Positions 34,348 through 46,527 of a DNA stretch of 64,000 bases are shown piece after piece. Under the pieces are notes generated by a model, which worked only from the letters and a program-made list of their open reading frames with translations, had not been told where the DNA came from and ran no database searches. Numbering within the stretch: position 1 is the stretch's first letter; every line of letters starts with the position of its first letter. A program made the translations under genes and the position numbers. The DNA lies in contig CM055077.1 of the NCBI GenBank assembly GCA_029204045.2, forward strand, positions 1,509,393-1,573,392, written 5' to 3'. Source of the stretch: Tillandsia leiboldiana (lineage: Eukaryota; Streptophyta; Magnoliopsida; Poales; Bromeliaceae).

Positions 34348-37048
34348 TGTAGTATCCGCTGGTTTAAAATACTGTGGTTCCGTTCTTGGGACCACTTTTG
34401 GGTTCCCTATTTCGCGCTTCGTTTCGGGGGTCCGGGAGGGGGGACTAATAATTCTTTGTTTCTGGACAGATCGTCGGGGCTCGCGAGTATTTTTAGTCAA
34501 TAAAGCTCGCGAAACGGAGACCGCCGGCGAAATCGGTTTTGGATTCCGACTCCGGAATCTCCCGGAATAAATTCCAGAAGGTGGCGGTTGGTTCTGGCGA
34601 CCAACGCGGGGTACCAGGCAGACCGGAACCCGGTTCGAACCCGACCTTTTGGTTTTGGTTTATTTTGACTTGAAACGGGTTCATTTCCTTTCCCTTTTTT
34701 TTGATCGCTCGGGCTTATATATCTATCTCAACTCCTCTCACGCTAGGGTACGACACCCGAGCGCGGACGAGGAGCAGACTTTTTCTTCCCCCCCCAACCG
34801 TACCCTCTTCCTCACCGATCGTGCGGAGGATCCAAGCGGCGAGACCAAGGAAGGAGAGGGAGACGACCTCACATCCCTTGTAGCCGAACTCGCGGGATCG
34901 GATCACCCTTTCCCCCCCCGGCAACCGAGGTGAGCACGTTAGGGTTTTATTCCTTGTTTTTTTTCTTGTTCGTTTTCTTGATTGGAGCGGACGAGTGGGA
35001 GGAGGAGGGGCGATGGCATCGCCGGAGTCCGGCGCGCACGGAGCCGCATGCGGGAAACACCCGCATACGGACGGCATGCCGCCCAGCCGCGCGGAGCTGG
35101 GGGCCGCACCCCCGCATGCGGGCAACTCCCGCATGCGGGCGGGCTGCCGCCCAGCCGCTCGAGGCTTGGGGCGCGCAGCCCCGCACGCGGGCGGGCTGCC
35201 GCCCAGCCGCGCGGGGCTGGGGGCGCGCAGCCCCGCATGCGGGCACCTCCCGCACGCGGGCGGGCTGCCGCCCAGCCGCGCGGGGCTGGGGGCGCGCAGC
35301 CCCGCATGCGGGCACCTCCCGCACGCGGGCGGGCTGCCGCCCAGCCGCGCGGGGCTGGGGGCGCGCAGCCCCGCATGCGGGCACCTCCCGCACGCGGGCG
35401 GGCTGCCGCCCAGCCGCGCGGGGCTGGGGCGCGCAGCCCTGCATGCGGGCAACCTCCGCATGCGGGCGGGCCGCTGCCCAGCCGCGCGGGGCCGGGCGCA
35501 AGTGCGCACCCGCGGGTGCGGGCAGCGCGCCCGCACAGCCCGCGCGGGCCGAGTGCACGTGCGCCCGCACTTGCGGGCAGCCCTGCATGCGGGCAGCAAG
35601 GAGAGGGAGGGGCCGGTGGGTTCCGCGAGAGTCGGGGCCGTCCGCGTTGTTGGCCTCGCCCGGGGACGCCGCCATCTTTGCCGAATCGGCGGGGCGTGCC
35701 CCGTGATCGACCGGAAGGGTTGGGTGTTCCGCGTCTCTTTTACTTTTGTGTACCTTTCGGGAAGTTGGAGTTACTAACTCCGGTGCGACAGGTTCGTGTA
35801 GGTCCGGGCAGGCTCACCGAGACGCGAAAGAGCCTGAAGTCGACCAGCAGCGCGACAACGAAAGAGGTGGGTTCCTTTGAGACCAAGTATAGACTCGGTG
35901 TTCTGTGTTAGTCGTTTAAATGCATATTTGTATTACTAATGCTGACGGTCTCTATGTTTGCGATATTATCCTGTATTTCGGGTTTTTGTGCTCGTGATTG
36001 CGACACGCGCACCCGCGGTCTGGCCACCGCAAAGGGTGCTCTTTTCCGGGAAAGCGGTCTTCGACCCGTGTTAACCCACGAGGTGAGGTAGTGGGGGCCC
36101 CCGTAGGTGTGGGGTTTGAGGCATCAAAAGGGGGGGGAGAGGTGTGACCCGTCGGGGTAGGTGTTCGACGAGGTCAGGTGCCCCAAGGTGTGAGCGGTGC
36201 GATCTGTCGGGGTAGGTGCCCGACGAGATCAAGGTGCATAGGTGCTACAGGTATTACAGGTATTGCAGGTGTTCACGTGTTACTCGTCTTGTGAGCCGAG
36301 TGGTTGCTCCGGATAGTCTTACAGTTGGGTTTGGCTTTTCTTTCTTGCTTATCATTATTGTATCGTGTCACTGACTACCCACTCCGTGACAGGTTCTTCC
36401 AGGGGTGAGCGGTAGACGACGGTGAGGTCGAGGCAGGAGTGGTCGGGCAGTGAGGAGCCCTAGTCTGTATCTCCTTTACTTTTCCTTGCATTTCATTTGG
36501 TACTGTAGACTACGGTGTGGTTCGCGATACCCTTGTGGGGTCGGTGTGGATGTTGATTACCGGTGTTTTGGATTCGATATTATGGTTCTTTTATTATTCC
36601 CGTTCGGCCGTTTTCCAAAGCAAAATGACTAGAAAAGAAAAAGGAACTTCGAAAACTATCTTTCAAAAATATGGGGTCGTGTGGACCCGTTTTCCAAACC
36701 ATGTGGATTTATGGGATTTCTAAACCGTTTTCAAAACCTCAGGTCGTGTGGACCTGTTTTCAAAACTGTGAGTTTATCCTTTCAACTTGACTGGCGACGG
36801 GCTTTCTATTTAGTTGCAATGTTGGTTGAATGTCGATATGTTGTGATTAACTGAATGCTTGTGTTGAGATGTTGTAATAGCCGCGACGCCGTGCATATAC
36901 AGAGGAGACTCTGCCCGATTTTCGAGTAAATCTGTATATGTGGCGGATCTGGGCACGTGCCGGGGAGGACCGAATTTCAAAAAAAAGAAGGGGGTTTCAA
37001 ACTAACAACTCTTTCTTTTCCGCTGAGCGAGACCCCCGGGGCGTGACA
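34348..37048 (+). repeat. 3' LTR
   Basis: Nearly identical to the 5' LTR. Differences seen: one extra 69-bp unit, loss of one of the 3' 66-bp repeats (near 36740), small homopolymer changes (such as the G run near 36130 and a T run near 36303), and single substitutions such as GGCACGTGCC for GGCATGTGCC near 36955. Confidence 0.93.
35160..35490. repeat. 69-bp GC-rich tandem repeat, 3' LTR
   Basis: Same unit as 27360-27610 with three full copies. Open frames in all six directions here are produced by composition. Confidence 0.9.
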
Positions 37049-38937
37049 TATGAAGTAAAGAGTGTTATCAGATATATACTCATCATTTTGTAACTTATAA
37101 AAAAAAACAACAGAGAGAACCTTTCAGATGTTTTTCTAGAGTTCCTTCGGACATGAACTCATAGACAAGTGCCAAGTGATCTCCATCCCTGCAGTATCCG
37201 ATCATCGAAACCAAGTTCTTGTGATGGACCCTTGTCAGGTGCTGGGCCTGCGACGACATTCAGAATATTGTTGTGTATTAGATAAACCTTAGGAAGAACA
37301 TTCAGAAGTTGGGGCTATATGTCCACAAACTTGGCGATGTAATGTGAGTAGGAGTGTGCACTATTCATCCCAAACCAATCTGAGTCATTTATGCTAGAAT
37401 AATAGCTAGAAAGCTCCGCAATCTAGCAAAGTCATTTATCCTAATTTCCACAGTGTGTTGCAGCATCTAAGGGACTCACTGAGGAACCCTTATTATGTGA
37501 CCATCCAATTACCTTAATGACAAAAATGTAGCAACAAGATCTGCAGATATTAAAAAGAAAAAAAGACTGGATTGGAGTTAATTACCTCAGCCAAAAACTC
37601 TTTGACTCCTTGTGAAACTGAGTGAGAACACATCTTCACTGCAACTGGAGTACCATTCTCCAAGATGCCCTTGTACACAGTCCCGAATCCTCCTTTCCCA
37701 AGAACTTGTGAAAAGTTGCTCGTGATAAGCTCTAACTCCTTGTACATGAACTGTCGATTCTCAAGTTGCAACGGACTGTCTTGTTTGTTTTCTATGTTAA
37801 TAGAGTCCCTTTCATTTGGTACCCCCACAGAGGGGTTTGTCTCTGAGCCTTTCAAAGAAAGCAAGCTAATATGAGATACAATTCTGCATTTGCACACGCA
37901 ATAAAAGGCGTAACAATTATATTCAAAAAGGCGTCTTTTGCTGCTGAATTTTTACCTGATTTTTTCCTCCTTATGCATATAATAAGCATCACAGTAACAA
38001 TTAGCACCATCACAGTTACAATTAGCACCACCACAACAATCAGAACAACCACAACAATAGGAGCTTTCTTCTTTGGTCGCGGCAGCACACAAGAATTCCC
38101 ATTGACACATTGATCAACTCTATTATTGCCAAAGAAATGACCATTTCACAGTTAGATGTCAACTGATATGAGCTCCGAAGATAAAAAAGAAGAAACATTG
38201 GGAGATGCTCTTAATCCCATAATCAAGGAATCTAAAGAAAACATAGAAAGAGTAATTAGTTAATAGCAAAAAGTCTCTGAAACAAAGTTTTAACACAGAA
38301 AGTGAACTTGAAGCATGAATGCTGTTAATGTAAACCATCGATTTGACCAACAACATCTAAGATCCATACAACAAAAAGTTGGAGGTCCTACAAAATTGTT
38401 TACTAAGAATTAAACAATAGCACTGGCAGGATAAAAATAGAGAATTTATCCTAGAACAGGTTGATCTCAAAAAAATAGGTCTCGGCAGTCCCTATTGCCC
38501 TTGCTAAACCTAATTCAAGAGCCAGCACTAATTTCCCGAATCCTATAAATCAGAATGAAAAGTCACAAGGCATAGAAATAGAATAAACAGGTTAAAGGAA
38601 TAGATATGCTTAAGAGAACCTTAATGTAAGTGTCCCATCTTGTGATCTCTTAGAGAGATCAGGAGGGATTGATCCGTTGAGTTGGTTGCCTCTCAAATCC
38701 CTACAAGAAGCCATAAGTACTGTTGATGCCACAAATCTACTTACACAGTTGTTAACCAAAAATAGAGTCTACTAAGAATACTTACAGTAATGTTAGTGAT
38801 GGCAACTGTGATAGAGCATCAGGAATCGGTCCTGTTAAGTTATTGGACGATAAATCCCTGAAACGACAAGTCTTGTGAAACAACACAACACCATAGAATT
38901 GTTTTTTCGCAATATATAAATAAGCAACTAAATTTGC

Positions 38938-38960
38938 ATATATATATATATATATATATG
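38938..38960. repeat. (AT)n microsatellite
   Basis: A short AT run in the intron between LRR exons 5 and 6 of gene B; absent at the equivalent place in gene A. Confidence 0.8.
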
Positions 38961-40624
38961 AACGATCTATGGAATCAATTATAAGTGCAATTGGTAATCA
39001 GCATCCTTATTTTTGGCCCTAGTATAAGACTTACAAAGATTGCAGAGATTCAGAGAGGCAAAAGAAGCTGTTATGGCACCAGTCAATCCGCTGGATGATA
39101 AATTTCTGCGAGAAATGTTGTAATACATAAAATTACAATGACGTGCAATTGGTAAATTTTCATATTTTCAGTTCTACACTTTAAAAAGAAATAAGATAAA
39201 ATTACTACAACATGATATCTTGTGAAACTCACATAGATGTAATTGTTGGAGGGCTAGAGAGAGAGTAACTACAGCTCAACCCATCCCAGGCATAAGCTTG
39301 GGGAGCACATGGATCTCCCATCCAATTTCTCTTCACTTGATACTGCGCCTTGATTGCCGCGATAGCAATTACTGATGCCGTTGACAAGATATAGTCAATG
39401 CAAAATAAAAAGAGAAGGATTCAACAAAAAAAAAAAGAAAAAAAGGAGTAAATATTAATTTCTTGGCCAAGTAGGTGTCATCATCGCAAGACGGATGAAG
39501 ATTTTTCAAGCTCCTCGCTAGAATAACACTCTAATGGCAAACAAACTGTTTGAGATAGAATACAAATGGTGATCAAACCATTTAACTTAATTCTTTTTTT
39601 CACGAACTATTTAGATATATATTAGGAGAGAAATCATATTCAGATCTCGAATGTGATGGGAAAGCAATATCTGTTTTTTTTTTTGTTCTTCAAAGCAGGC
39701 AACAGGACTTTTCATTCATTCATGCGCTGAAAGCAGAAGACGGCACTTACCGTCGCCGGAGTCGGTGCCGAGGAAACGGACGGGCAGGGCAGCGAAGAGC
39801 TCGAGCGCGTTGAGCAGCGGGGGGAGGGTGGAGTTGCGGGTGGCGACGATGGAGAAGTCGTACTGGCGATAGTAGTCGGGGGCGGTGCTGTAGATGTAGT
39901 CAGAGTAGAGGTGCTCAGGGGAGAAGTACCCGTACCGGAGCTCGTCGTTGATCATGATGTTGAACTGGCGGACGACGCCGACGCCGGGGTGGAGGGTCTG
40001 GATCTCGGAGAAGTGCATGACGTGGAGGAGGCCGATGATGGGGTTGTTGTCGGCGGCGGTCCAGAAGAAGTCGATCTTGGAGACGTTCACGGGGACGACG
40101 GCCGTCTGCATGACGGCGGAGGGCGCCTCGAAGTTGTCTTTGTAGATGTTCAGCACGCGCGACGCCGTCGAGATCTCGGCCCAGTAGGGCTCGTTGCTCC
40201 ACGGCTTCCATATCCGGTCGTGGCTGTCGTCCGGGTATCTGCACGCCAGGTGTTCGCACAATTGTTTTTTTTTTTATTACTTTTGAGAAAGAAAGATAGC
40301 TTATTATTTGCTTTCCTTTATTTCTTTTAAAAAAAATTAGTATAAATATAAGATAACATGATTTTGAATTTGGAACCGGTTTTCGAATTTGTCGTGCAAC
40401 ATTAACTACCTGATACTTTGTCACTTATTTTCAAAATTGCTGGGGAGTACAAAAATAGGAAGAAAAAAAAATCTTAAAGGGCTCACCCAATTTCAAATAT
40501 TCTTTTAAAAAATTTATTGTTAAAAAAATTAATAAAATTAATACAAAAATATTAACCCTTAATTGAATAAGATACAAAATTTAGACAGTTGATCCAAAAT
40601 AAAATATATGATGTATATTTTAAG

Positions 40625-40792
40625 AAAAATGCTAGATGTACACCCCAAATGGGGTGTACATCTTACACCCACCCCATCCTAGGGGTGGGTGAATTCCACT
40701 CGTCACATCGAGTGACGAGTGGATGAACACCCACCCTAGGATGGGCGGGTGTAGGATGTACACCCCATTTGGGGGTGTACACCTAGCACTTC
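40625..40792. mobile_element. Nested-palindrome MITE, best preserved copy
   Basis: Terminal arms are ATGCTAGATGTACACCCCAA and, inverted, GTGCTAGGTGTACACCCCCA. Each arm folds on itself (ACCCCAAATGGGGT). Inside are CACCCACCCCATCCTAGG and its complement, and the centre is CGTCACATCGAGTGACG. The whole 168 bp can form one long cruciform or several small hairpins. It lies in intron 2 of gene B. Confidence 0.85.
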
Positions 40793-40802
40793 TCATATTT
40801 TA

Positions 40803-40980
40803 ATTAGAAAAATACTACTTATATATTTTATTTGGGATATACCTCGTACATCCCACTTATTCAATGGGTGAAGATGTGGGGAAGAATATGAAGTAATTCC
40901 TTAAAAGTCACTGTACTTTTAGATGAATAAGATATAAGATATACACTCTTTTTAAAGTGTACATGTAGCATTGCTCTTTT
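40803..40980. mobile_element. Nested-palindrome MITE, diverged copy
   Basis: The right arm ACACTCTTTTTAAAGTGT then ACATGTAGCATTGCTC is clear. The left arm (AATACTACTTATATATTT) is eroded. Directly adjacent to the copy at 40625. Confidence 0.5.
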
Positions 40981-41239
40981 ATCTATTTTAGGGTGTAAAT
41001 TTTTTTACTAATTATTTTAAAGTAATTAATAAAATTTATGTATTTCAGTATGGATAAAATATAAGAGATATACATTTTATTTGAAAGGTAAAAATTATAT
41101 TTTTTTTCTTCTTTATTACCAAATACATACAATAGCCCTATAGTAAAAAGGAAATGTAATCTTTCATTATTTTTTTATCATTGTGTGCGTATTTTTTTTA
41201 TTGTATTTTATTTTATTTGAAATTCTATTATGTCATTTA

Positions 41240-41285
41240 CCGAATGAATGAAGCGGATAGTAATTTAAATTTCTCTCAAAAATAA
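41240..41285 (+). mobile_element. Short LINE 3' tail
   Basis: GAATGAATGAAGCGGATAGT followed by TTTCTCTCAAAAATAAATAA. Same ending as the LINE at 12732-13325. Confidence 0.5.
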
Positions 41286-41986
41286 ATAATAATAATAATA
41301 ATAATCTTCCATCATCTTGAAATAAAACCTAAAACTTTTATTTTTGAATGTAAAATTTACACTAAAATATATATATAAATATTCTGATAGCATGCATTTT
41401 CTCTCTCACCTTATTATAAAAGTGTTGTCGGTCGGGCCGGCGTTGAGCCGTGTATAAAGGACGATTGACTGCGTCGCATTTACCCACGGATAAAGAATCG
41501 GCTTCAACGGCCTCATATCGAGCCCGGATATGAACGGAGTCCCCAATCCCGTGTTTATGAGACAAACTTGCGAGTAGTTCGCAGGAGCAACGGTAATGAC
41601 CTCAGCCAGATACGCCGAGTCGGCATCGCTGACATTTATCATCTTCCAGAAATTGACTCCGATGTGGAGATCGAATAATATCGGGAGCTTATTCAGCCCG
41701 TCGTAGTTTGCATACATGAACGTCGCGCGCACGAGATATTTTTCCCCCGCCAGCAGCGAGTTCAGAGTGTAGCAGTTTCGCGCGCCCGTGGCGAAGCTCC
41801 GGACGTTGAGGTAGCTCTTCGAGAGCGTGGGGGTTATGTACTCTGCTGATATGTTGTTGTTCGCGCCGGTGTCGATGAATTGCTCGTCGGAGGTGTAGGG
41901 TAATGTCGTGATGCTGTCGAAATAGCTCGAGTTTTCGGAGAGGCCGCAATCTATGCTTATGAAACCTGGGAGAGTCGAAATAGCTC

Positions 41987-42814
41987 GGTGGGGTCGCGCC
42001 CCTCGAGTGCCACTCCGGAGTTGGGCTTGTTACTTGCTATCGCGACTTGTCGATGCAGTCCCTCTGGCTGGGCCAGTTTTGGCAGTCACGAACGCCTTAC
42101 GTAAGTCCGGTCCTCCTTGGATGTAACGGTAGTAGGTAGGCGCAGGTTTGACTGGACCTTATGTGGTAGTCAGTGTAGATTGGGTGATTATGTTTGAGAG
42201 ATAGTAGATGCATTATGTTTCCATCTATTCCACTTCTTGAGCATTTAGATAGAGGCATAGTAGCTGTAGAGTTATTTTTCCAGCCTTTACTTTCAGTACT
42301 GCATTTGTTACTTTATGCCTCTAGTAGACTTAGTGGGCAGACCGTCGGGCTTGTTGGCGGTACCCACTAAGACTACTGTGGGATGTAGTTCTCACACCCG
42401 CCGTGGTGATTTTTCCTCAGGGAACTCTACTCCAGTTCCTGCTGCTCCAGTTGCTGATCCTGCTGATCGAGGTAAGGGAGTCGCGAGCTAGATCCCTATC
42501 AGTCTTCTTCCTGTGAGAGTAGATGTACCCTTTTGGTGATGTACTAGTATTGTCAGCGATTTTGGGATGTATCATGTATATTTTACTTTTGAGAGCTTTA
42601 GTTTTGGAGTGACTTATGTATTGTGAGGACCTGGCATGTACTATTTGAGGATTTGTATATTTTTTTTATTTCAACAGTTTACTTTTCAGCCCTGATATCT
42701 GTATAGTGTAGTTGATCTTTTGCAGGTTAGTCGCTGTTCTATACGGGGCTTCCCGTATGGGCGGCGGATCTGTTGGCGAGCCCAGGTCGCAGTTTCGACG
42801 CCGGGGCGTGACAG
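41987..42814 (+). mobile_element. 5'-truncated LTR fragment
   Basis: Collinear with the last 900 bp of the solo LTR at 19458-22983 (CTCGAGTGCCAC, GACGTAAGTCCGG-like, CTAGTAGACTTAGTGGGCAG, then GGGGCGTGACA at the end). Its left end adjoins the first few bases of the RLK intron 1 and carries a 14-nt copy of exon sequence (41974-41987). No matching left LTR part is found nearby. Confidence 0.75.
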
Positions 42815-44640
42815 TAAATGTCTACAAGCAACTGGGGCAAATCAAGGTGGGTTGTGCTCTACCAAAGCTGGTAGATCGCCTCTCATGTCTTGAGAGCGAG
42901 TCAGTAAATTTAATATTATTTTATTAATGCATCTAATGGTAGATTAATTTGATAAATTAAGTAGGTATAGAATGTATGCTACTTAGGGTAAATTAACTCT
43001 CAGTGGACATGAAATATAGGCATAAAAAATATATAGGGTATATATGTATGCCTAGGTTGAGATACATATGTTTCGACTAGTAAGATAGCTTGACTTGTTC
43101 TAGTTATTAGAAAACTCAATTTTGAACTAGTAAACATAGTACTATCAAGTTTATGATGGAATGATATAGTGGTAGATTAGCCACTTGGATAACTTAAGCA
43201 TAGAACCTAGTGTTATTAAACATAGGTTGGAAAATAAGTGACCCTTGGGATCGTGTGAGCCTAGGTGACGGTGACATTGGACCTAGTGTCATTGAATATA
43301 GATCATGGAATATAAGTGGTAGGAAGACCACGTGAAATGGAAAGTCTTGAACCTAAAGAGGTTGACTTAATAAAGAAAATGTATACATTAAAAGAGAACT
43401 AAAGTAAAAATTGGCGTGTTTGACGATTTCGCCTCTACGGATAATGTGTGCGACGATTTTGCCGCTACCTAGAGCGTGTGCGACAATTTCACCGCTCTGA
43501 GACCGCAAGCTAGGGCGTGTGCGACGCTTCGCCGTCCCAGGGCCAGGTCAGGAAAAAGAAAAGATGATCAACCACCTAAGTATAGATTGACACAAGACCG
43601 AGTCGAGATGTTGGCTAAGGTAATGAAATATTAAGCTAGTTATGGTATAGAAAATGGATAGTGAAATAGAAGCAAATGATAGTGTTAGGATTTATATATA
43701 TGTGGACTAATTAATTATATTTAAATTTGGATTTACTATAGATAAAGGTCAATCCTAAAAGATATATAATTACTTGATATGGTATATCTTATCCCTTTCC
43801 CATATATTTAAATTAAATAAAATCCTAATTAGACTTTGATAGAAAATCAATCTAGAATCTATATAAAGGGGTACTGGTCCTGCCACCTACTCGTGTGCAT
43901 TTTGGTAAGATTATCTATTAAATTCACATCATACCGGAGAGTGCTTGAGAAAGGAAAAGAAACCAGATTATCTAGTTCGGTCGGTACTGTTCGTATTGCA
44001 ACCGAATTTCTTGTTTCCGCTGTTTAATCAAGAATTTCTTCTTTATGGTGCTCTGTAAGTTATTTTACAGTTTTATTTATGATCCTGAATATTAGTATGT
44101 ATTCGGTTTTATTTTATTATCATACCATATATTTTCCATCAATTTCCTACTTGCTAGTTTTCATTATCGCATTTACATTGAGGCAGTATATGATCATATT
44201 GAATATAGTATAGTTTTATTTTTTCGCAGATTATCTATCTATCTATATGTTTTAGTTGACTCCTATGCACCTAGTGGGTTGAGCTTCTCACTTGGGTGGT
44301 CATACTCACTGGGAAGTATTTTTATAATTCTCACCCTACGTTTTTACAAGTTCTATTGTGAGTGACGTGGCAGCACGTAGCAAGGATGTAGCACAGTAGA
44401 TAGCGCTCTACCCCAAAACCAAGATAGAGTACTCTCGTTAGCGTGTAGATAAGGGTAAAATGTAAAAGAATGTAAATTGTATTTATATTTTTTGTTGTAA
44501 AAATGTAAAAAGAAAATGTATATGTATATGTATGTAGGTCTGGGACGAATAGTTGTAATAGTTAGTTGTTTATGTTTTCTGCACAAATCATTCTAAATAC
44601 TTGTATAAAATTGTTTCCGTGTGGGAACATTCTTGATTTG
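42815..44640 (+). mobile_element. LTR-like sequence, degenerate
   Basis: No coding is seen. It has a TATA-like CTATATAAAGGGG at about 43860 and a stretch CACCTAGTGGGTTGAGCTTC ... TCTCACCC that has the same layout as CTTAGTGGGCAGACC ... TTCTCACACCC in the LTRs. Around 43415-43545 there are four short repeats of GTGTGCGACGATTTCGCC. I read it as an LTR of another family, with no confirmed boundaries. Confidence 0.4.
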
Positions 44641-46344
44641 TACTGTTTGTGACGTCTTACGCGAACAGGGGAGACTCTGTTCGTTCGGCGGTCTGTGCGC
44701 GTTGTCACAGGGCCAGCTTTTTCGCCTTAACATTACCCCGTGCGGCGCTCAAGTGTCGCACACCCGAGCCAACCTTCCCGAGTCCCTTGCCACGGACACA
44801 CCCTCGGACTTAAACATCGAGATCTCAACTCCAGCATTAACCAAGCATGCTCCTCCACGAGCCTGACTGCTCGGCGCCGCGCCATACGTCGAACCCCTCG
44901 TCGAACTCTGCGAGTTCCAAACGAACAACCCCGCCAACGAGGTTGGCCACCAAGCCGAGTATATTCCGCCCTGCCGGACAAACTCTCCTCGAGAGTGCTA
45001 CTTAGCCGAATGCCCCTTTGCCTCTAACGCTAGCATCCGGGACAATACAAGCTCTCTCAATTTAGTCCTTTTCGAATGGGCCCGAGCGAGCTACCCTTGC
45101 GTATTCCGCTCGTCTGCTTAACCGAACGACCTGTCCCACGCGTCTCACCCGTCCGCCAGCCCGTTGCCTTGCCGAGGCACCCCGCGCCCCTCAATTTCCA
45201 CTACGAGATCCATAGTCGAGTCAGGCCTGTCCCGTTCCGCCGGCCACCTAGTTCCGTTATCGCTCCCGATTCGACCCAAGGTCCGCTTCCCGAATACCCC
45301 ACACTACTCGTTCCCGCGTGTTTACCCTTCGCAAGGGTTCGCCAACCCAGCGACCTTCTTTCCGCGTCGCCAACCCCCTGGTACCACCATTGCACGACCA
45401 TGCCTGGCCGCCAACACACTTGGCCCAGCTTCCAAGATTTGCTTGACGGATGTCGCCCACAATCGAATCGGCCTCACTCCGTTTCGCTCGCCATTCGGCA
45501 CCTCCATTGAACGGCCATGCTTGGCCCCTAACACCCTTGGTCCACTCCATGGCTCACTTTACGAAAACCAACATTGATTGCCTCCTTCTACTTCGTGGGC
45601 CTCGCGCCGCACGAATCCCTGCTCGGCACTCTTGCCTTCGCGAGCCTTGTCCATTACGGCGAACCGACCGTTCCTTTGCCTCGCAAACTTCGTGGGCCTC
45701 GCGCCGCACGAATCCCCGCTCGGCACACCTGCCTTCGCGAGCCTTGTCCATTGCGGCGGACCAACCTTCGCAAGACTGTCCCCCATCCGCTCGTTCGCTC
45801 CACTACAGAGATCCAAACGGCATAAGGTAGTGCAAGCGAACCTAGAGGAAAAACCTCCTCCGCAATGTCATCGACCTCATGTCTTTGACATTACCCTAAG
45901 CCCGTGTGCTCATCGACCATCGAATCCCACTCATACGAACCTAGGCTTGGCGACTCCGCTCGCCAATGGATGACCTATGTCCTATAGGCCAACGTGGGAG
46001 TCGGGGCCACTTCACAAGTGTCCAACCCCTCCTCTATATATCCAACAAGGCATCCCCCTCTTTGGCACCCCGGGGGTACAAAGGTGCTCACCGAGGGGTA
46101 CATTTTCAAACCCCGCATGCGGCACCATTTTCCTTGTCATGGCACGAGCCATTGCGAGAGAATTTCCTTCGTCGGCTCGCAGCCGGCTCAACCCTGACGG
46201 AATGTCCCAACTTCGCAATCCCGTAACTTTGTCAACTCAAATGCCTATCAAAAGTGGCCCCCAAGGATGTCACGGTCGAGCCAACCCGATCGACACGTGA
46301 CAGCGTGCTCGAACCGACCAAATAGGAAGGGTCGAGGTGTGACA
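44640..46344 (-). mobile_element. GC-rich LTR-like block
   Basis: On the minus strand it would begin TGTCACACCTCGACCC, a common plant LTR start, with a TATA-like GGATATATAGAGG at about 46040. It includes two tandem duplications of about 98 bp (around 45385-45550 and 45590-45780). The left boundary and target duplication were not found. Open frames on both strands lack family motifs. Confidence 0.45.
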
Positions 46345-46377
46345 AAGTACTTGGTGCTTTTAAAAGTATAGTAGTCG

Positions 46378-46527
<150 letters not shown>

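Larger units (their letters stand above)
26539..37048 (+). mobile_element. Full-length Ty3/Gypsy chromovirus (Tekay/Del type)
   Basis: A 10,510-bp element in antisense orientation to gene B, inside intron 10. TATGA flanks both sides (26534-26538 and 37049-37053); gene A has TATAA at the empty site. LTRs are 2702 and 2701 bp. Domain order is gag, CCHC knuckle, protease, reverse transcriptase, RNase H, integrase, then a C-terminal chromodomain-like segment (VKVLWSNH, ATWELE), which is the Ty3/Gypsy order and the chromovirus hallmark. Two +1 shifts in homopolymers split the reading frame. By eye the LTRs differ by only a handful of substitutions plus repeat-number changes, so the insertion is recent. 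Confidence 0.93.
24908..41965 (-). pseudogene. Malectin-like LRR receptor kinase, gene B (exons 2-13, interrupted)
   Basis: Exons: 41965-41410, 40238-39751, 39371-39233, 39106-39035, 38857-38786, 38700-38620, 38119-37956, 37848-37586, 37247-37121, then a 10.5 kb retrotransposon in intron 10, then 25979-25914, 25844-25655, 25361-24908. All exons are open and in phase (2672 nt). Kinase motifs are canonical: GKGGFG, VAVK, LIHRDVK, DFGLSK and GTPGYLDPE. The C-terminus is four residues longer than gene A (ends VAR). Exon 1 is not next to exon 2: at 41975 the intron is replaced by an LTR fragment. Expression would need splicing across the insertion and use of the exon 1 at 50822. I call it a pseudogene with doubt, since the frame has not decayed. 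Confidence 0.8.

Noticed and set aside
39035..39106. Apparent 1-nt deletion frameshift in gene B exon 5
   Set aside because: A compensating insertion 11 nt away restores the 72-nt length, so it is not a frameshift.
42820..42905. Possible tRNA-like sequence (GGGTTGTGCTCTACCAAAGC)
   Set aside because: No standard B box and no cloverleaf can be drawn.
44740..46300. Several plus-strand frames of 80-144 codons
   Set aside because: They overlap each other in different frames inside an LTR-like block with tandem duplications and show no family motif.
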